Assembly: GCF_001507535.1 (NCBI RefSeq)
Contig: NZ_LQBN01000002.1
Coordinates: 248,001 to 312,000, forward strand
DNA from: Thiomicrospira sp. WB1
GTDB taxonomy: Bacteria > Pseudomonadota > Gammaproteobacteria > Thiomicrospirales > Thiomicrospiraceae
DNA: 64,000 nt
Direction: 5' to 3'
Shown here: piece after piece, positions 1 to 9,280 of the stretch
Layout of the letters: each line of letters starts with the position of its first letter
Position numbering within the stretch: position 1 is the first letter of the stretch
The notes under the pieces: model-generated
The model's input: the letters and a program-made list of their open reading frames with translations, nothing else
Databases searched by the model: none
What the model was told of the DNA's origin: nothing
Position numbers and translations under genes: made by a program

Positions 1-1
1 A

Positions 2-184
2 ATTGAATACATTGATTTCCCTCAACATCTGAAAGGGGCCTATCAGAGTTATACGCAAGCGGATAACACCGCCCTGCGTTCGGCGGGTTATGATCGCCCT
101 TTTTATTCGGTCAAAGAAGGGGTGGCGCGTTACCTCGACTGGTTATCGGCCCATCCCGAGCGACTGGAATTTGGCTATGAGTGA
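2..184 (+). CDS. hldD: ADP-L-glycero-D-manno-heptose-6-epimerase, C-terminal end (partial)
   Basis: The gene enters from outside the window, so only the last 60 residues are visible. They read like the C-terminus of HldD (RfaD): the run [12 protein letters not shown], then RSAGYDRPF, then [12 protein letters not shown]. HldD makes the heptose precursor of the lipopolysaccharide inner core in the cytoplasm, an NADP-dependent reaction. The stop codon overlaps the end of the convergent HIT gene by 10 bases. The active site lies outside the window, so the call rests on tail similarity alone. Confidence 0.8.
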   Translation: MEYIDFPQHLKGAYQSYTQADNTALRSAGYDRPFYSVKEGVARYLDWLSAHPERLEFGYE

Positions 185-606
185 GTGCTCAGAAACTGCC
201 GGATGAGATCGATGCGTTGCGCTTTGTCTGGCGTAAGGCAGGGCGTTAATGTCTGCCCCCAAATCGGGTTGGGCCAGCACTCATCCTGTGGGGTTCGCAT
301 CACCAGATGAATGTGACAGTAGGGCAGCACATTGCCCAGTTTGGCAATGTTGTTATGAATGCCAAGTCCTTGCTCACTCAGCCAGTCAGAGAGTTCATAG
401 AGCAGGGGGTAGATGTGTGCTGCGTTATCAGGGGTGAGGGGATGTTTGGGCACAAAGACGACCCAGGGTATGTGACTGGGTTTGAGCAGAAATGATCCCA
501 GCGTATGCTCGCCGATCCATTCGGCTTCAAACCGCTCTGAAAGGTTGGAGGGCGTGTGTTGAGGGATAATTTGATCCAGAACCATAAAAGTAAGATTAAC
601 TGTCAT
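175..606 (-). CDS. HIT-family nucleotide hydrolase/transferase
   Basis: A protein of about 143 residues with the proteobacterial HIT layout: [15 protein letters not shown] followed by CWPNPIWG. The triad is HIHLV, so the third histidine is replaced by valine; the relatives I recall usually read HVHVIAR there. HIT proteins act on nucleoside phosphates such as dinucleoside polyphosphates; the substrate here cannot be read. I chose the ATG at 606, but an ATG at 624, a TTG at 636 or an ATG at 585 are possible because none has a clear ribosome binding site. At 606 its start codon shares the bases CATG with the divergent maf start. Confidence 0.75.
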   Translation of the reverse strand: MTVNLTFMVLDQIIPQHTPSNLSERFEAEWIGEHTLGSFLLKPSHIPWVVFVPKHPLTPDNAAHIYPLLYELSDWLSEQGLGIHNNIAKLGNVLPYCHIHLVMRTPQDECWPNPIWGQTLTPCLTPDKAQRIDLIRQFLSTHS

Positions 607-1228
607 GAATGAAGAGTCTGCCATTATAGACGACAAAGCCTCGCCAGTGGATGTGTATCTGGCCTCTGCTTCGCCTCGCCGAGGGGAATTGCTCGAACAA
701 CTTGGTTTGACCTATGAAACGGTTCAGGCGCCGATTGAAGAGGTGGCTTTGCCCGGCGAGTCCGCTGAATCTTACGTTCGGCGCATGGCGATTGAAAAAG
801 CGCTCAATGGATTTCAGAAATTACCCGGTGCCAGGATATGGGTGATTGGCGGTGATACCTTGATCCGTGTGGAGGGCGCCGTGCTGGAAAAGCCCAAACA
901 CGAAAGGGAGGCGCGGAACATGCTGCGCAGGCTGGGCGGACGTTCGCATGAGGTATTGAGTGCTGTGGCGCTGGTCCATGACGGTGCGGTGTTCTCGGCG
1001 GTGAACCAAAGCAGGGTTCAGCTGCGTGAGATCAGCGATCAGGAATGTCGAGATTACTGGCTGACGGGGGAGCCGCAGGACAAGGCGGGCGGTTATGCGA
1101 TTCAGGGGCAGGGCGCCCGATTTGTCGAGCGCCTGGATGGCAGTTATTCCGGCGTGATGGGATTGCCTTTGTTTGAATTGGATCAGCTTTTAAGAGAATC
1201 AGGTTTCTGGAGTCAGGATGTCGAATGA
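605..1228 (+). CDS. maf: Maf-family nucleotide pyrophosphatase (YhdE type)
   Basis: 207 residues. The N-terminal signature LASASPRRGELLEQLG is typical of Maf, followed by GGDTLI and VLEKP around residues 78-95 and DKAGGYAIQG around residue 160. The wording is closest to E. coli YhdE, which hydrolyses dTTP and UTP to monophosphates and is linked to house-cleaning and septum control. The ATG at 605 has no strong Shine-Dalgarno sequence and gives a slightly long N-terminus before the first strand. The end overlaps rng by 11 bases, so the two are probably one transcript; maf beside rng is a familiar proteobacterial arrangement. Confidence 0.9.
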   Translation: MNEESAIIDDKASPVDVYLASASPRRGELLEQLGLTYETVQAPIEEVALPGESAESYVRRMAIEKALNGFQKLPGARIWVIGGDTLIRVEGAVLEKPKHEREARNMLRRLGGRSHEVLSAVALVHDGAVFSAVNQSRVQLREISDQECRDYWLTGEPQDKAGGYAIQGQGARFVERLDGSYSGVMGLPLFELDQLLRESGFWSQDVE

Positions 1229-2690
1229 AGAAAAAGTGCTGGTGAATGTCACGCCCACCGAAACCCGTGTGGCATGGGTGGAAAACGGTGTGTTGCAGGA
1301 GGTCTGGGTGGAGCGGGCCAAGCGCCGGGGGCTGGTCGGGAATATTTACATTGGCAAAGTCGATCGGGTGTTGCCCGGGATGCAGGCGGCCTTTGTTGAC
1401 ATTGGTCTGGAGCGGACCGGTTTTTTGCATGTATCGGACGTCAATGCTCAGGCGTTGAATCTGGCGGATGCCATGGACAGCGATGACATCAGTGCTTATT
1501 TGCGCCCGGGTCAGAAAGTCATGGTTCAGGTGGTCAAAGACCCGATCAGTTCCAAAGGCGCACGCCTGACCATGCAGGTCACCATTCCCTCACGTCTGCT
1601 GGTGTTTATGCCACACGAACAGACACTGGGGGTGTCGCAAAAAATTGAAACCCAGCAGGAACGGGATCGCTTGCGCGAATTGATCAAGTCGATTCCCGAA
1701 GCGGATGCTCAGACGGGCGGTTTGATCGTTCGGACGGTGGCCGAAGGCGCAGAGTTTCATGAATTACGGGCCGATCTGATGTATCTTCAGCGGCTTTGGC
1801 AGGACATACAGCACAAAGCCAAACAGGCGCGAAAGGCCAGCCTTGTCTATGAGGATCTGCCGCTTTATCTGCATGTGTTGCGAGACATTCCGATTGAGCG
1901 CATCGAAACCATTCGCGTGGATTCGACCGAAACCTATAAAAAGATGCTCGATTTTGCCGCCAATTATGTCATGGATCTTTCGGATAAGTTGCACCTCTAC
2001 GCCGGAGAAAGACCTATTTTTGACTTATATAATGTCGAAGACGAAATTCAGCAAGCCCTGGAAAAGCGTGTTAATTTGAAATCGGGTGGTTACTTAATTA
2101 TTGATCAGACTGAGGCCATGACCACCATTGATGTGAATACCGGGGGCTTTGTCGGTCATAAAAATCTGGAAGAGACCATTTTTCGGACCAACCTGGAAGC
2201 CACGCAAGCCATCGCACGTCAATTAAGGTTGCGCAATCTCGGTGGGATCATTATTCTTGATCTGATTGATATGGACGATGCCTCGCACCGTGAAGCGGTT
2301 TACGCCGCTTTACAGAAAGCATTGGAAAAAGATCGGGTCAAAACCGTGATCACTGAAATATCACGGCTTGGGTTGGTCGAGATGACGCGCAAACGAACCC
2401 GCGAAAGTCTGGAGCGTGTTCTGTGTGAGCCCTGCCCGATGTGTCAGGGGCGTGGGACGGTGAAAACACCTGAGACGATTGCGTTTGAGGTGTTTCGGGA
2501 GATTACGCGTATGGATAAGTCCTTTGATGCCCGGTTTTACCGTGTGATTGCGTCCGAGCCAGTGGTGGCTTATATTTTGGATGAAGCCTCGGGCAGCGTG
2601 GCCGAACTTGAGACGTTTTTGGGAAAAAGCATGAGCTTCCAAGCTGAAAGCGGCTACTTTATTGAACAGTTTGATGTGGTGATTTCCTAG
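1218..2690 (+). CDS. rng: Ribonuclease G
   Basis: 490 residues, the normal RNase G length (E. coli 489). The N-terminus carries the S1 RNA-binding region, with GNIYIGKVDRVLPGMQAAFV at about 41-60. The two metal-binding aspartates of the RNase E/G catalytic core are D305 in TIDVNTGG and D348 in ILDLIDMDD. The zinc-link is CEPCPMC, cysteines 403-409. There is no long RNase E-like C-terminal scaffold, which separates it from RNase E. The enzyme is an endoribonuclease for 16S rRNA 5' maturation and mRNA decay. It overlaps maf and is followed one base later by the yhdP start, so the three are probably co-transcribed. Confidence 0.95.
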   Translation: MSNEEKVLVNVTPTETRVAWVENGVLQEVWVERAKRRGLVGNIYIGKVDRVLPGMQAAFVDIGLERTGFLHVSDVNAQALNLADAMDSDDISAYLRPGQKVMVQVVKDPISSKGARLTMQVTIPSRLLVFMPHEQTLGVSQKIETQQERDRLRELIKSIPEADAQTGGLIVRTVAEGAEFHELRADLMYLQRLWQDIQHKAKQARKASLVYEDLPLYLHVLRDIPIERIETIRVDSTETYKKMLDFAANYVMDLSDKLHLYAGERPIFDLYNVEDEIQQALEKRVNLKSGGYLIIDQTEAMTTIDVNTGGFVGHKNLEETIFRTNLEATQAIARQLRLRNLGGIIILDLIDMDDASHREAVYAALQKALEKDRVKTVITEISRLGLVEMTRKRTRESLERVLCEPCPMCQGRGTVKTPETIAFEVFREITRMDKSFDARFYRVIASEPVVAYILDEASGSVAELETFLGKSMSFQAESGYFIEQFDVVIS

Positions 2691-2691
2691 C

Positions 2692-5600
2692 GTGCGTCGT
2701 ACGTTGCGTCGTCTGGTTTATTTGTTTTTTGGCCTCATTGCACTTTATCTGTTGTTGGTGCGCGGTGCCATCACCTGGATACAATTCCAGCCCACCAGCT
2801 TTTTCAGTTGGGCGAAGCCGGCACTTGGCTTTGCTCTGACGGCGGATCAGCTCGAGGTTGAACAGACCTGGGTGGGCGCCTCGTTTAGTCTGAAAGATCT
2901 CCATGTAACCAGTCAGGATGTGGGAGATGAAACGGGTCATCTAGACGGACGTTTAGACAGCCTGATGTTTGACGTCAACGTCTTCGCTCCCTTGATGGGC
3001 TGGCATCATTGGGGGGAGCGCGTGACGTTGGAAGCGGGTGAATTGACATGGCACGCCTCGGCGCAACCTGGCGGGTCGGCTTCTGCATCCCCCGTGTCTT
3101 TGTTCTCTCTGGGGCGTCTGCCGCAATTCTTACACTGGAAACGTATGTCGTTGAAATCCATTCGGATTCAACAGGTGTACCGTGACCAGCACACCAATCG
3201 ATTAAGCATCCATTCCCTGCAAACTTTTCAGGGGGCGCGTCAGTCACTGCGTGGTGATTTGACTTTGCAACGCGATCAAGTGCCGGTGAATCTAAGCCTT
3301 GAGGGTAGTTTTGACGTGAGTGCGACGGGGCGTCTCAGTGATGGCCGAGCCAGTATCATCTTGTCAGAACCTCTAGCACTGACATCGATTTACACCTTGT
3401 TGCCAGGGCGTTTGCAAGACTGGAATGCCTTGCCAACCGGATCTCTATCGGCCCGAATCGAATTGACATGGCAGCAGAAAAAACTGCACGAGGCTCGTTT
3501 ATACGCCCAAACCAGTCAACTGGGATGGCAGACCGAGGGCGCGGATGAGCTGCCTCAGTCATTGGGGCTGGAAGCGCACTGGTTGACCCAGGGTCAGGGC
3601 GATGCCGCCAATAATTGGGTGCTGATGGTGGATCGTCTGGCAATGGATCAGACCTATTTGCGCAGTGTCTCACCCATTCAGGTTCAGCTTACGCAAGGCG
3701 ATCAGCTTACCTTTTCGTTGGATCAGCTCGGACTGGCTTCCCTAACGCCTTTTTATGATTATGCAGTGGCTCAGTTTGAACCCTTGTCTGCGTACGAACG
3801 CGTCAAGGCCTTGAGCCTGCATCAGGTGTCGGGCCGGTTTGATTTGACGGATCGAGCGTTTAAGGCGTTTTCAGGCACGCTCAAACAGTTCGAATTGCCG
3901 GCGCAGAAAGCTTATCCGGGGTTAAGCGCCACAGACTGGCACATCGATTACCAGGATGGCAAAGGGGTGCTTAAGGCCGCGTCCCCATTGAACGTGGTTT
4001 ACTCAGCATTGGATACACCGCACGTTCAACTCAGTCTGCCGGACCCCGTTCAGTGGGCGTGGGATGCTGACCGGCAGGCCTGGCAGATTTCCGCTTTTGA
4101 CTGGTCGCTGGATGAGCGTATTCAGGGCACGCTTTCAGGGCAGGTGGATGCGAAAGGCCAGCTCGCGCTAAAGGCCAAGGCTCAAACCGATCAAATGGCA
4201 TCGGTAAAACGCTATCTGCCTTATGGTTTAATGGAAGCCGATCTGAAAGACTGGCTGAAAACGGCTCTGGTGGACGGGAAAAATATTCGGTTGTCAGCAA
4301 GGGTGGAAGGGGACTGGCGTGCATTTCCTTTTCAGAATGCCCCGGGCCTGTTTGAGGTGGCGGCCAAGGTTGAAGGGGCCACGCTGAAGTTTGATCCCGA
4401 CTGGCCGGCGGTGACCGACTTCAATGCGTCGTTACGTTATGTCCCGCATGATCTCACCATTACCGCCCCCAAGGCCAAAACACTCGGCGCAATGGGGCAT
4501 AATATTGAGACACATATTGAAGGCTTGGATCTTGACGACATCGCGGTCAGGGTTTCGGCGCAGGTCGAAGCCGATGCGCAACAGGCTCAAGGTTATTTGC
4601 TCGCATCCCCTTTGGCTCGTCATATCGGTCTGGACGATTTTCTGGCGCATCAGGTTCAACTTTCCGGCCCGGTAAAAGTGAATTTGGCGAACATACGCAT
4701 CCCCGTGAATGGCTTTGATGATCAAACGGAAACGGTGACTGGCTCTGTTGATTTCAACGGTGTGAGTGTGCGTTTGTTTGAACGGTTGCACTGGCAAAAT
4801 TTTCAGGGGCAGCTGACTTTTACAGAAAAAAGTATTGCCGCGAAAGCGCTGGAAGCACAATGGGGCGTGTCACCGGTTTCGGTGGCGATTGCCACGCAGC
4901 CCAAAACGATTGATGTTGAGATTCAGGGAGAGCATGACGTCACCCTGCCAGATGTGGAGGGCTGGGTGCCCTGGCACACAACCTTGCGCATTCCTTTTGA
5001 TCAGAAAGCCGGTACAGCACGCTTGGATAAAGACGATGCTTCCGTGCGTATGGTGGGTCAGGCCGATTTGAGTGCACTGATTCTTAATTTGCCCGCCCCC
5101 CTGAATGAAGAGGCGCTGAATCAGCACCAGCAACGGCCGCAAGCGCTTCATTGGGACGCCAGGATTGGAGAGTCTGACATCGATGTGTCCGCCTGGTTGC
5201 CGGAACTCAGTCATATGCGTGGTCAATGGCGGCAGGACCGAGATGAATCCTGGTCGTTGCATCACATGGGAATTCAATTGGGCAGCAGTGATCCCTGGCA
5301 AGGTACTTCCAGTCAGTCCGGCATTGCCGTTGCCGGGCATTTGAATCAAGTGGCGCTTGAAAAGTGGCTGGATTATTGGCCAGGCTTGAAAACCTGGTCA
5401 AATGACGTGGCGGTTTTGCAATCCTCTGACACGGTTTTTTCCGATGCACAAACGTCTCAGTGGGCCTGGATGCGCGCCTGGTCCTGGTTGCCCTCCCATG
5501 TCTCAGTGGGTGAATTAACCTATGCGAATGCGCCTTTGCATAACGGCAAACTGACATGGGTTGGACTTTCGAATCAGGCGGATAATAAAGATGCTCAGCG

Positions 5601-6654
5601 GGTGGTGTATGCGGCTCTGTTTCAGGAAGGTGCTTTGCAAGTATTGCAAACCCAAACCGATCGTCTGAAAGTCAATGTGTCGCGCCTGCATTTGGATTTG
5701 CCAAAGGATTTCACTGAAAAAAATCTGGCGACAAAAGTGGATTGTCACCCACCCGCGACGATGGATAACTTGAAAAAAGACATTCTTTTTTCTGGGCGCA
5801 ATATTCGCATCAATGAACGCACGGTTTCTCAGGTCAATTTTCATTGGTTGGAAACGCCTCAAGCCAGCCGCTATAAAGATCTGACCATTCAGGTAGATGA
5901 AGTGTCCGGGCGTTTTAAAGGGCATTTTGACTATGATAAGCAAACGCATCGGAGTCGGTTGAAAGGGGTGCTGCGAGCGAATGATGTGGCAAGGATGACA
6001 CGCTGGCTTGGCATTAAGAAAGGCTTTGAAGGTGAGAAAGGCGTGGTTGAAATGGATTTGACCTGGCCGGGAGACCTGACTTGTGCAAGCATGGAACGCG
6101 CCAAAGGAACGGTGGATTTTCGGTTTGATGATGGCGTGATCAAGGAAGCCGAACCAGGTCTGGCCCGAGTTCTTGGATTGTTGAGTGTGGACTCTGTGCT
6201 GCGGCGATTGCGTTTGGATCTTCGGGATGTGACCGAAGCTGGTTTGCTGTATGACGTGATTGAAGGCTCGGGCCGTTTTGACCGGGGGCGGTATCATTTG
6301 TCAGAGCTGCGTATGACGGCACCGTCTGCCAAAGCGACCGTGACCGGGGACATCGATCTGATGAGCGAAACATTGAAATTGGATGCGCGCGTGACGCCCG
6401 CGATTGGGGGATCCTTACCCACCATCGCCGCACTGAGTGGTTTGGTGACGCCCGTTGTCGGTGTGGCGGCCTATGCCATCAGCAAGCTGATTCCGGGGTT
6501 GAATCAAGATTTGGTGACTTATCGATACAAGATCAGCGGTTCTTTGGATGACATTGCTGTGAGCAAGGGAAAAATGGGAATTGAATTGATTGAGAAAGAA
6601 GCGCAAGGCGCCAAGCCGCCAAAAGCCATGGATCCCCTGGATTGGGAGCAGTGA
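2692..6654 (+). CDS. yhdP: YhdP-family AsmA-like envelope protein
   Basis: A protein of 1320 residues starting at GTG one base after rng. One hydrophobic segment at about residues 9-30 anchors it in the inner membrane; the rest is a long periplasmic beta-rich region ending in an AsmA-like C-terminal part (GRYHLSELRMTAPSAKATVTGDIDLMSE region, around 1200-1225). Length and position after rng match E. coli YhdP (1266 residues). YhdP, TamB and YdbH are proposed bridges that carry phospholipid to the outer membrane. No frameshift is seen. Confidence 0.88.
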   Translation: MRRTLRRLVYLFFGLIALYLLLVRGAITWIQFQPTSFFSWAKPALGFALTADQLEVEQTWVGASFSLKDLHVTSQDVGDETGHLDGRLDSLMFDVNVFAPLMGWHHWGERVTLEAGELTWHASAQPGGSASASPVSLFSLGRLPQFLHWKRMSLKSIRIQQVYRDQHTNRLSIHSLQTFQGARQSLRGDLTLQRDQVPVNLSLEGSFDVSATGRLSDGRASIILSEPLALTSIYTLLPGRLQDWNALPTGSLSARIELTWQQKKLHEARLYAQTSQLGWQTEGADELPQSLGLEAHWLTQGQGDAANNWVLMVDRLAMDQTYLRSVSPIQVQLTQGDQLTFSLDQLGLASLTPFYDYAVAQFEPLSAYERVKALSLHQVSGRFDLTDRAFKAFSGTLKQFELPAQKAYPGLSATDWHIDYQDGKGVLKAASPLNVVYSALDTPHVQLSLPDPVQWAWDADRQAWQISAFDWSLDERIQGTLSGQVDAKGQLALKAKAQTDQMASVKRYLPYGLMEADLKDWLKTALVDGKNIRLSARVEGDWRAFPFQNAPGLFEVAAKVEGATLKFDPDWPAVTDFNASLRYVPHDLTITAPKAKTLGAMGHNIETHIEGLDLDDIAVRVSAQVEADAQQAQGYLLASPLARHIGLDDFLAHQVQLSGPVKVNLANIRIPVNGFDDQTETVTGSVDFNGVSVRLFERLHWQNFQGQLTFTEKSIAAKALEAQWGVSPVSVAIATQPKTIDVEIQGEHDVTLPDVEGWVPWHTTLRIPFDQKAGTARLDKDDASVRMVGQADLSALILNLPAPLNEEALNQHQQRPQALHWDARIGESDIDVSAWLPELSHMRGQWRQDRDESWSLHHMGIQLGSSDPWQGTSSQSGIAVAGHLNQVALEKWLDYWPGLKTWSNDVAVLQSSDTVFSDAQTSQWAWMRAWSWLPSHVSVGELTYANAPLHNGKLTWVGLSNQADNKDAQRVVYAALFQEGALQVLQTQTDRLKVNVSRLHLDLPKDFTEKNLATKVDCHPPATMDNLKKDILFSGRNIRINERTVSQVNFHWLETPQASRYKDLTIQVDEVSGRFKGHFDYDKQTHRSRLKGVLRANDVARMTRWLGIKKGFEGEKGVVEMDLTWPGDLTCASMERAKGTVDFRFDDGVIKEAEPGLARVLGLLSVDSVLRRLRLDLRDVTEAGLLYDVIEGSGRFDRGRYHLSELRMTAPSAKATVTGDIDLMSETLKLDARVTPAIGGSLPTIAALSGLVTPVVGVAAYAISKLIPGLNQDLVTYRYKISGSLDDIAVSKGKMGIELIEKEAQGAKPPKAMDPLDWEQ

Positions 6655-6683
6655 TATTTAACTAGGCCTGGTTAAAATTGCAT

Positions 6684-7466
6684 TCAGGCGGGTATGAAAA
6701 CCATGGAGAGTCCGCCCAGTGCCAGATAGGGGCCGAATGGAATCGGCGCTTGTAAAGACACACGTCGTAACAGCCAGAGTCCGAGTGTGATGAATAAACT
6801 GCTGAGTGAAGCTACCAGAATAATCTGTGGCAAAGCGCTCCAGCCAAACCAGGCCCCTAACGCGGCCAGAAGTTTAAAGTCACCATAGCCCATGCCTTCT
6901 TTTCCTGTCAGAAACAAAAACACATGATACAGCGTCCAAAGCAGCAGATAGCCCAAAGCGGCGCCCCAGACGGCCTCATTTAAAGGCGTGATCAGTGCTT
7001 GAGTATTGATGAGTAACCCTAGCCACATCAAAGGAAGCGTCAGCTGGTCGAGCAAAAGATGGTGTTCGATGTCGATCACAACCATGGCCAAAAGCATCCA
7101 GCCAAAGACCACATAGTAGATGCCCTGAGCCGTCGGGCCAAATTGCCAGATGACGGCCAGTGTCAGTACCGCGCAACTCAATTCAATCAAGGGGTAGCGC
7201 GGAGAAATAGAGGTCTGACACGAGGCACATTTTCCCCGCTGGACGCACCAGCTGAACACTGGGACGAGCTGGTGCCAGGTCAAAGTTTTATCGCAGTTGG
7301 GACAGGCGGAGCGCCCGCCCACAAGAGATAGCCAGGTGACGTCCAGGTTCTGAGCGGCAGCTTGTCCCATGCGCCAGGTCAGCATGGATAAAAAACTGCC
7401 CACGATCAGACCCAGTAAAATCGAGAGGCTCAAGTAGAGGGCTGGCGAAGAGAGCAGCAGGCTCAC
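6684..7466 (-). CDS. pilD: Prepilin peptidase / N-methyltransferase
   Basis: 260 residues starting at GTG. The two paired cysteines of the cytoplasmic zinc domain are C55, C58, C80 and C83. The catalytic aspartates of this aspartyl protease are D132 in VVIDIEHHLLLDQLTLP and D196 in the GYGD motif. Several membrane helices follow. The enzyme cleaves the leader of type IV pilins or type II secretion pseudopilins and methylates the new N-terminus. It is convergent with yhdP and is not next to pilin assembly genes here. It is shorter than PilD of Pseudomonas (about 290), but all catalytic elements are present. Confidence 0.92.
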   Translation of the reverse strand: MSLLLSSPALYLSLSILLGLIVGSFLSMLTWRMGQAAAQNLDVTWLSLVGGRSACPNCDKTLTWHQLVPVFSWCVQRGKCASCQTSISPRYPLIELSCAVLTLAVIWQFGPTAQGIYYVVFGWMLLAMVVIDIEHHLLLDQLTLPLMWLGLLINTQALITPLNEAVWGAALGYLLLWTLYHVFLFLTGKEGMGYGDFKLLAALGAWFGWSALPQIILVASLSSLFITLGLWLLRRVSLQAPIPFGPYLALGGLSMVFIPA

Positions 7467-7496
7467 AGTTTTGCAAAGAAAAAGAGAGTGGGGCGA

Positions 7497-7787
7497 TTAA
7501 GCCATGGTAAACAGCTGTTCAAAATTGACCACTTCAAACACTTTTAGAATATGGTCTGACAGACCGACTAAGGTGATTTTTGAGCTGTCTTCACCCAAAT
7601 GGGTTCGTAGTTGGAGCAGCATCCCCAATCCACCACTATCGATATGTTGGGTTTGGCTGAAGTCAATGACGACCTTGTCATACTCGCTTCCCATGTAAGC
7701 ATTTTGGAAATCGCCGAACGATTCAATGCTGAACTTGTCTTTCACATAGATATACAGCGTGTTGTCTTTGACTTCGTGGGTAATCAT
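7497..7787 (-). CDS. STAS-domain protein (anti-anti-sigma factor type)
   Basis: 96 residues that form a single STAS domain. The switch motif is HIDSGGLGMLLQL, where serine 51 matches the residue phosphorylated in SpoIIAA-type antagonists. AAGGAACCCTTC precedes the ATG, giving a good ribosome binding site. Such proteins act by partner switching with an anti-sigma factor or HptB-like regulators. No kinase or phosphatase partner lies next to it, so the partner must be elsewhere. It lies 30 bases upstream of the prepilin peptidase on the same strand and may share a transcript with it. Confidence 0.88.
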   Translation of the reverse strand: MITHEVKDNTLYIYVKDKFSIESFGDFQNAYMGSEYDKVVIDFSQTQHIDSGGLGMLLQLRTHLGEDSSKITLVGLSDHILKVFEVVNFEQLFTMA

Positions 7788-7863
7788 GAAGGGTTCCTTT
7801 CTGTTTTTTAAGTATTATACGCCATAAGAAGCCTGAGTAAAAACCCGGATCGTTTAAAAACCT

Positions 7864-8256
7864 TCAATCATCGGTCTGTTCGTAAGTGACGCTGTTACGG
7901 TCGTTTTCCCAAAGCGTGAGCCGGTGCATCTGCACCTGTTCAGAGTTGATGCGTTTTGCCAGGGTCTGATAAATAAAACGGGCAATGTTTTCAGCAGTGG
8001 GGTTGTCCGATTGAAAGGCCGGGTGATCATTTAGGTAGGTATGGTCCAACTCGTCAATGATGGTTTTGGCTTCACGCTTGATGGCTTTGAAATCCATGAC
8101 CATGCCGACGTCATCGAGTTGATGCCCTTTGACCGTGACCTCAACTTTCCAGTTGTGACCGTGAAGGTTTGCGCAGTCCCCCGGATAGCCATGCAGTCGG
8201 TGAGCGGACGCAAATTCAAGCTGAGTATTGAGGAAATAAGTTTGGGGCATCGCCAT
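7864..8256 (-). CDS. queD: 6-carboxy-5,6,7,8-tetrahydropterin synthase
   Basis: 130 residues. Zinc ligands are H19 (SAHRL), H32 and H34 (NLHGHNW), and the catalytic cysteine is C28. LDHTYLND and PTAENIARFIYQ are further family motifs, and the C-terminal glutamate is in LWENDRNS. QueD converts dihydroneopterin triphosphate to 6-carboxytetrahydropterin in the preQ0/queuosine pathway. No other que gene is beside it. The ATG at 8256 or the ATG two codons downstream could be the start. Confidence 0.92.
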   Translation of the reverse strand: MAMPQTYFLNTQLEFASAHRLHGYPGDCANLHGHNWKVEVTVKGHQLDDVGMVMDFKAIKREAKTIIDELDHTYLNDHPAFQSDNPTAENIARFIYQTLAKRINSEQVQMHRLTLWENDRNSVTYEQTDD

Positions 8257-8353
8257 CTACCGCTATATTGATTCAAATCAACTGCATTATAGCAATCCCT
8301 ATTCAGGCTTGCAGGGGTTGAATCGCGTTGTGAGGTGAATTTTTTATGAATGA

Positions 8354-9280
8354 TCAGAAGCGACGATCACGCACAAAATCGGTTAACTGTGCCAAAAAGG
8401 GCGATTCAAATGGGAGCTTTTTCAGGGCATGATGCGCGCAGTGAATATGGTGGTCGCGGTGCTCTTTGGCGCCTTGTATGCCCAGTAGCGTGACAAAGGT
8501 GGTTTTGTGTTGGCGAAGATCACTGCCTTGGGGTTTGCCCAGGATGTCACTGTCGCTTTCGACGTCAAGAATGTCGTCCTGTATCTGAAATGCGAGCCCC
8601 AGTGACTCGGCAAATCCTTGCAGAGGCATTGACAGGTGTTCATAGTCTGAGTGGCCAATAATACTGCACAGACAGGCTGTGACAAACAACGCGCCGGTTT
8701 TCATGCGGTGGAGTTGGGTGAGCTGATCCAAGCTCAATGTCTGATTCTCAGCGGCGAGATCACGGATTTGCCCACCAATCATGCCATTCGGACCACTGCT
8801 TTTTGTAAAAAGACGGATCAGTGTTTTGATCTCTGAAGACCGATAGCCATCAAGGTGGGTTAAGGTTTCAAAGGCCAAGGTTTGCAAGGCATCGCCGACC
8901 AGAATAGCCGTGGCTTCGTCGAACCGCTTGTGAACCGTGGGTTGACCGCGACGCAGATCATCATCGTCCATGGCAGGCAAGTCATCGTGCACCAGGGAAT
9001 AAGCATGGATCATTTCCAAGGCAGTCGCCAGAAGGTCCAGGTTGTGTTCGGATTGATTCAGCGGCGTGCCAATGGCGAAGATCAGGGCGGCTCTTAAGCG
9101 TTTGCCGGGTGAGGCAAGGGCATAAGCCAGCGCATCCTTCAAGGTCAAGGGGCAGTGATAGTCGGTGTCTGGGAAAAGAACAGAGCCTGCCAGCGCCTTA
9201 TCAAGTTGACTGTCGAGCGCCTGGTTGACACGCGTCTGGCATTCTAAGAGGAACGCATCGGCGGAGGTTTGCTTGGGCAT
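8354..9280 (-). CDS. ispA: Short-chain polyprenyl diphosphate synthase (farnesyl diphosphate synthase)
   Basis: 308 residues. The first aspartate-rich motif is HDDLPAMDDDDLRRG at about 98-111 and the second is QIQDDILDV at about 232-240; both bind the magnesium-diphosphate. The overall pattern, with GKRLRAAL near residue 59 and KTGALF near residue 194, is the IspA type that condenses IPP with DMAPP and GPP to farnesyl diphosphate. Its ATG overlaps the stop of the upstream peroxiredoxin by one base (TAATG), so translation is probably coupled. Geranylgeranyl synthesis cannot be excluded from sequence alone. Confidence 0.9.
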   Translation of the reverse strand: MPKQTSADAFLLECQTRVNQALDSQLDKALAGSVLFPDTDYHCPLTLKDALAYALASPGKRLRAALIFAIGTPLNQSEHNLDLLATALEMIHAYSLVHDDLPAMDDDDLRRGQPTVHKRFDEATAILVGDALQTLAFETLTHLDGYRSSEIKTLIRLFTKSSGPNGMIGGQIRDLAAENQTLSLDQLTQLHRMKTGALFVTACLCSIIGHSDYEHLSMPLQGFAESLGLAFQIQDDILDVESDSDILGKPQGSDLRQHKTTFVTLLGIQGAKEHRDHHIHCAHHALKKLPFESPFLAQLTDFVRDRRF

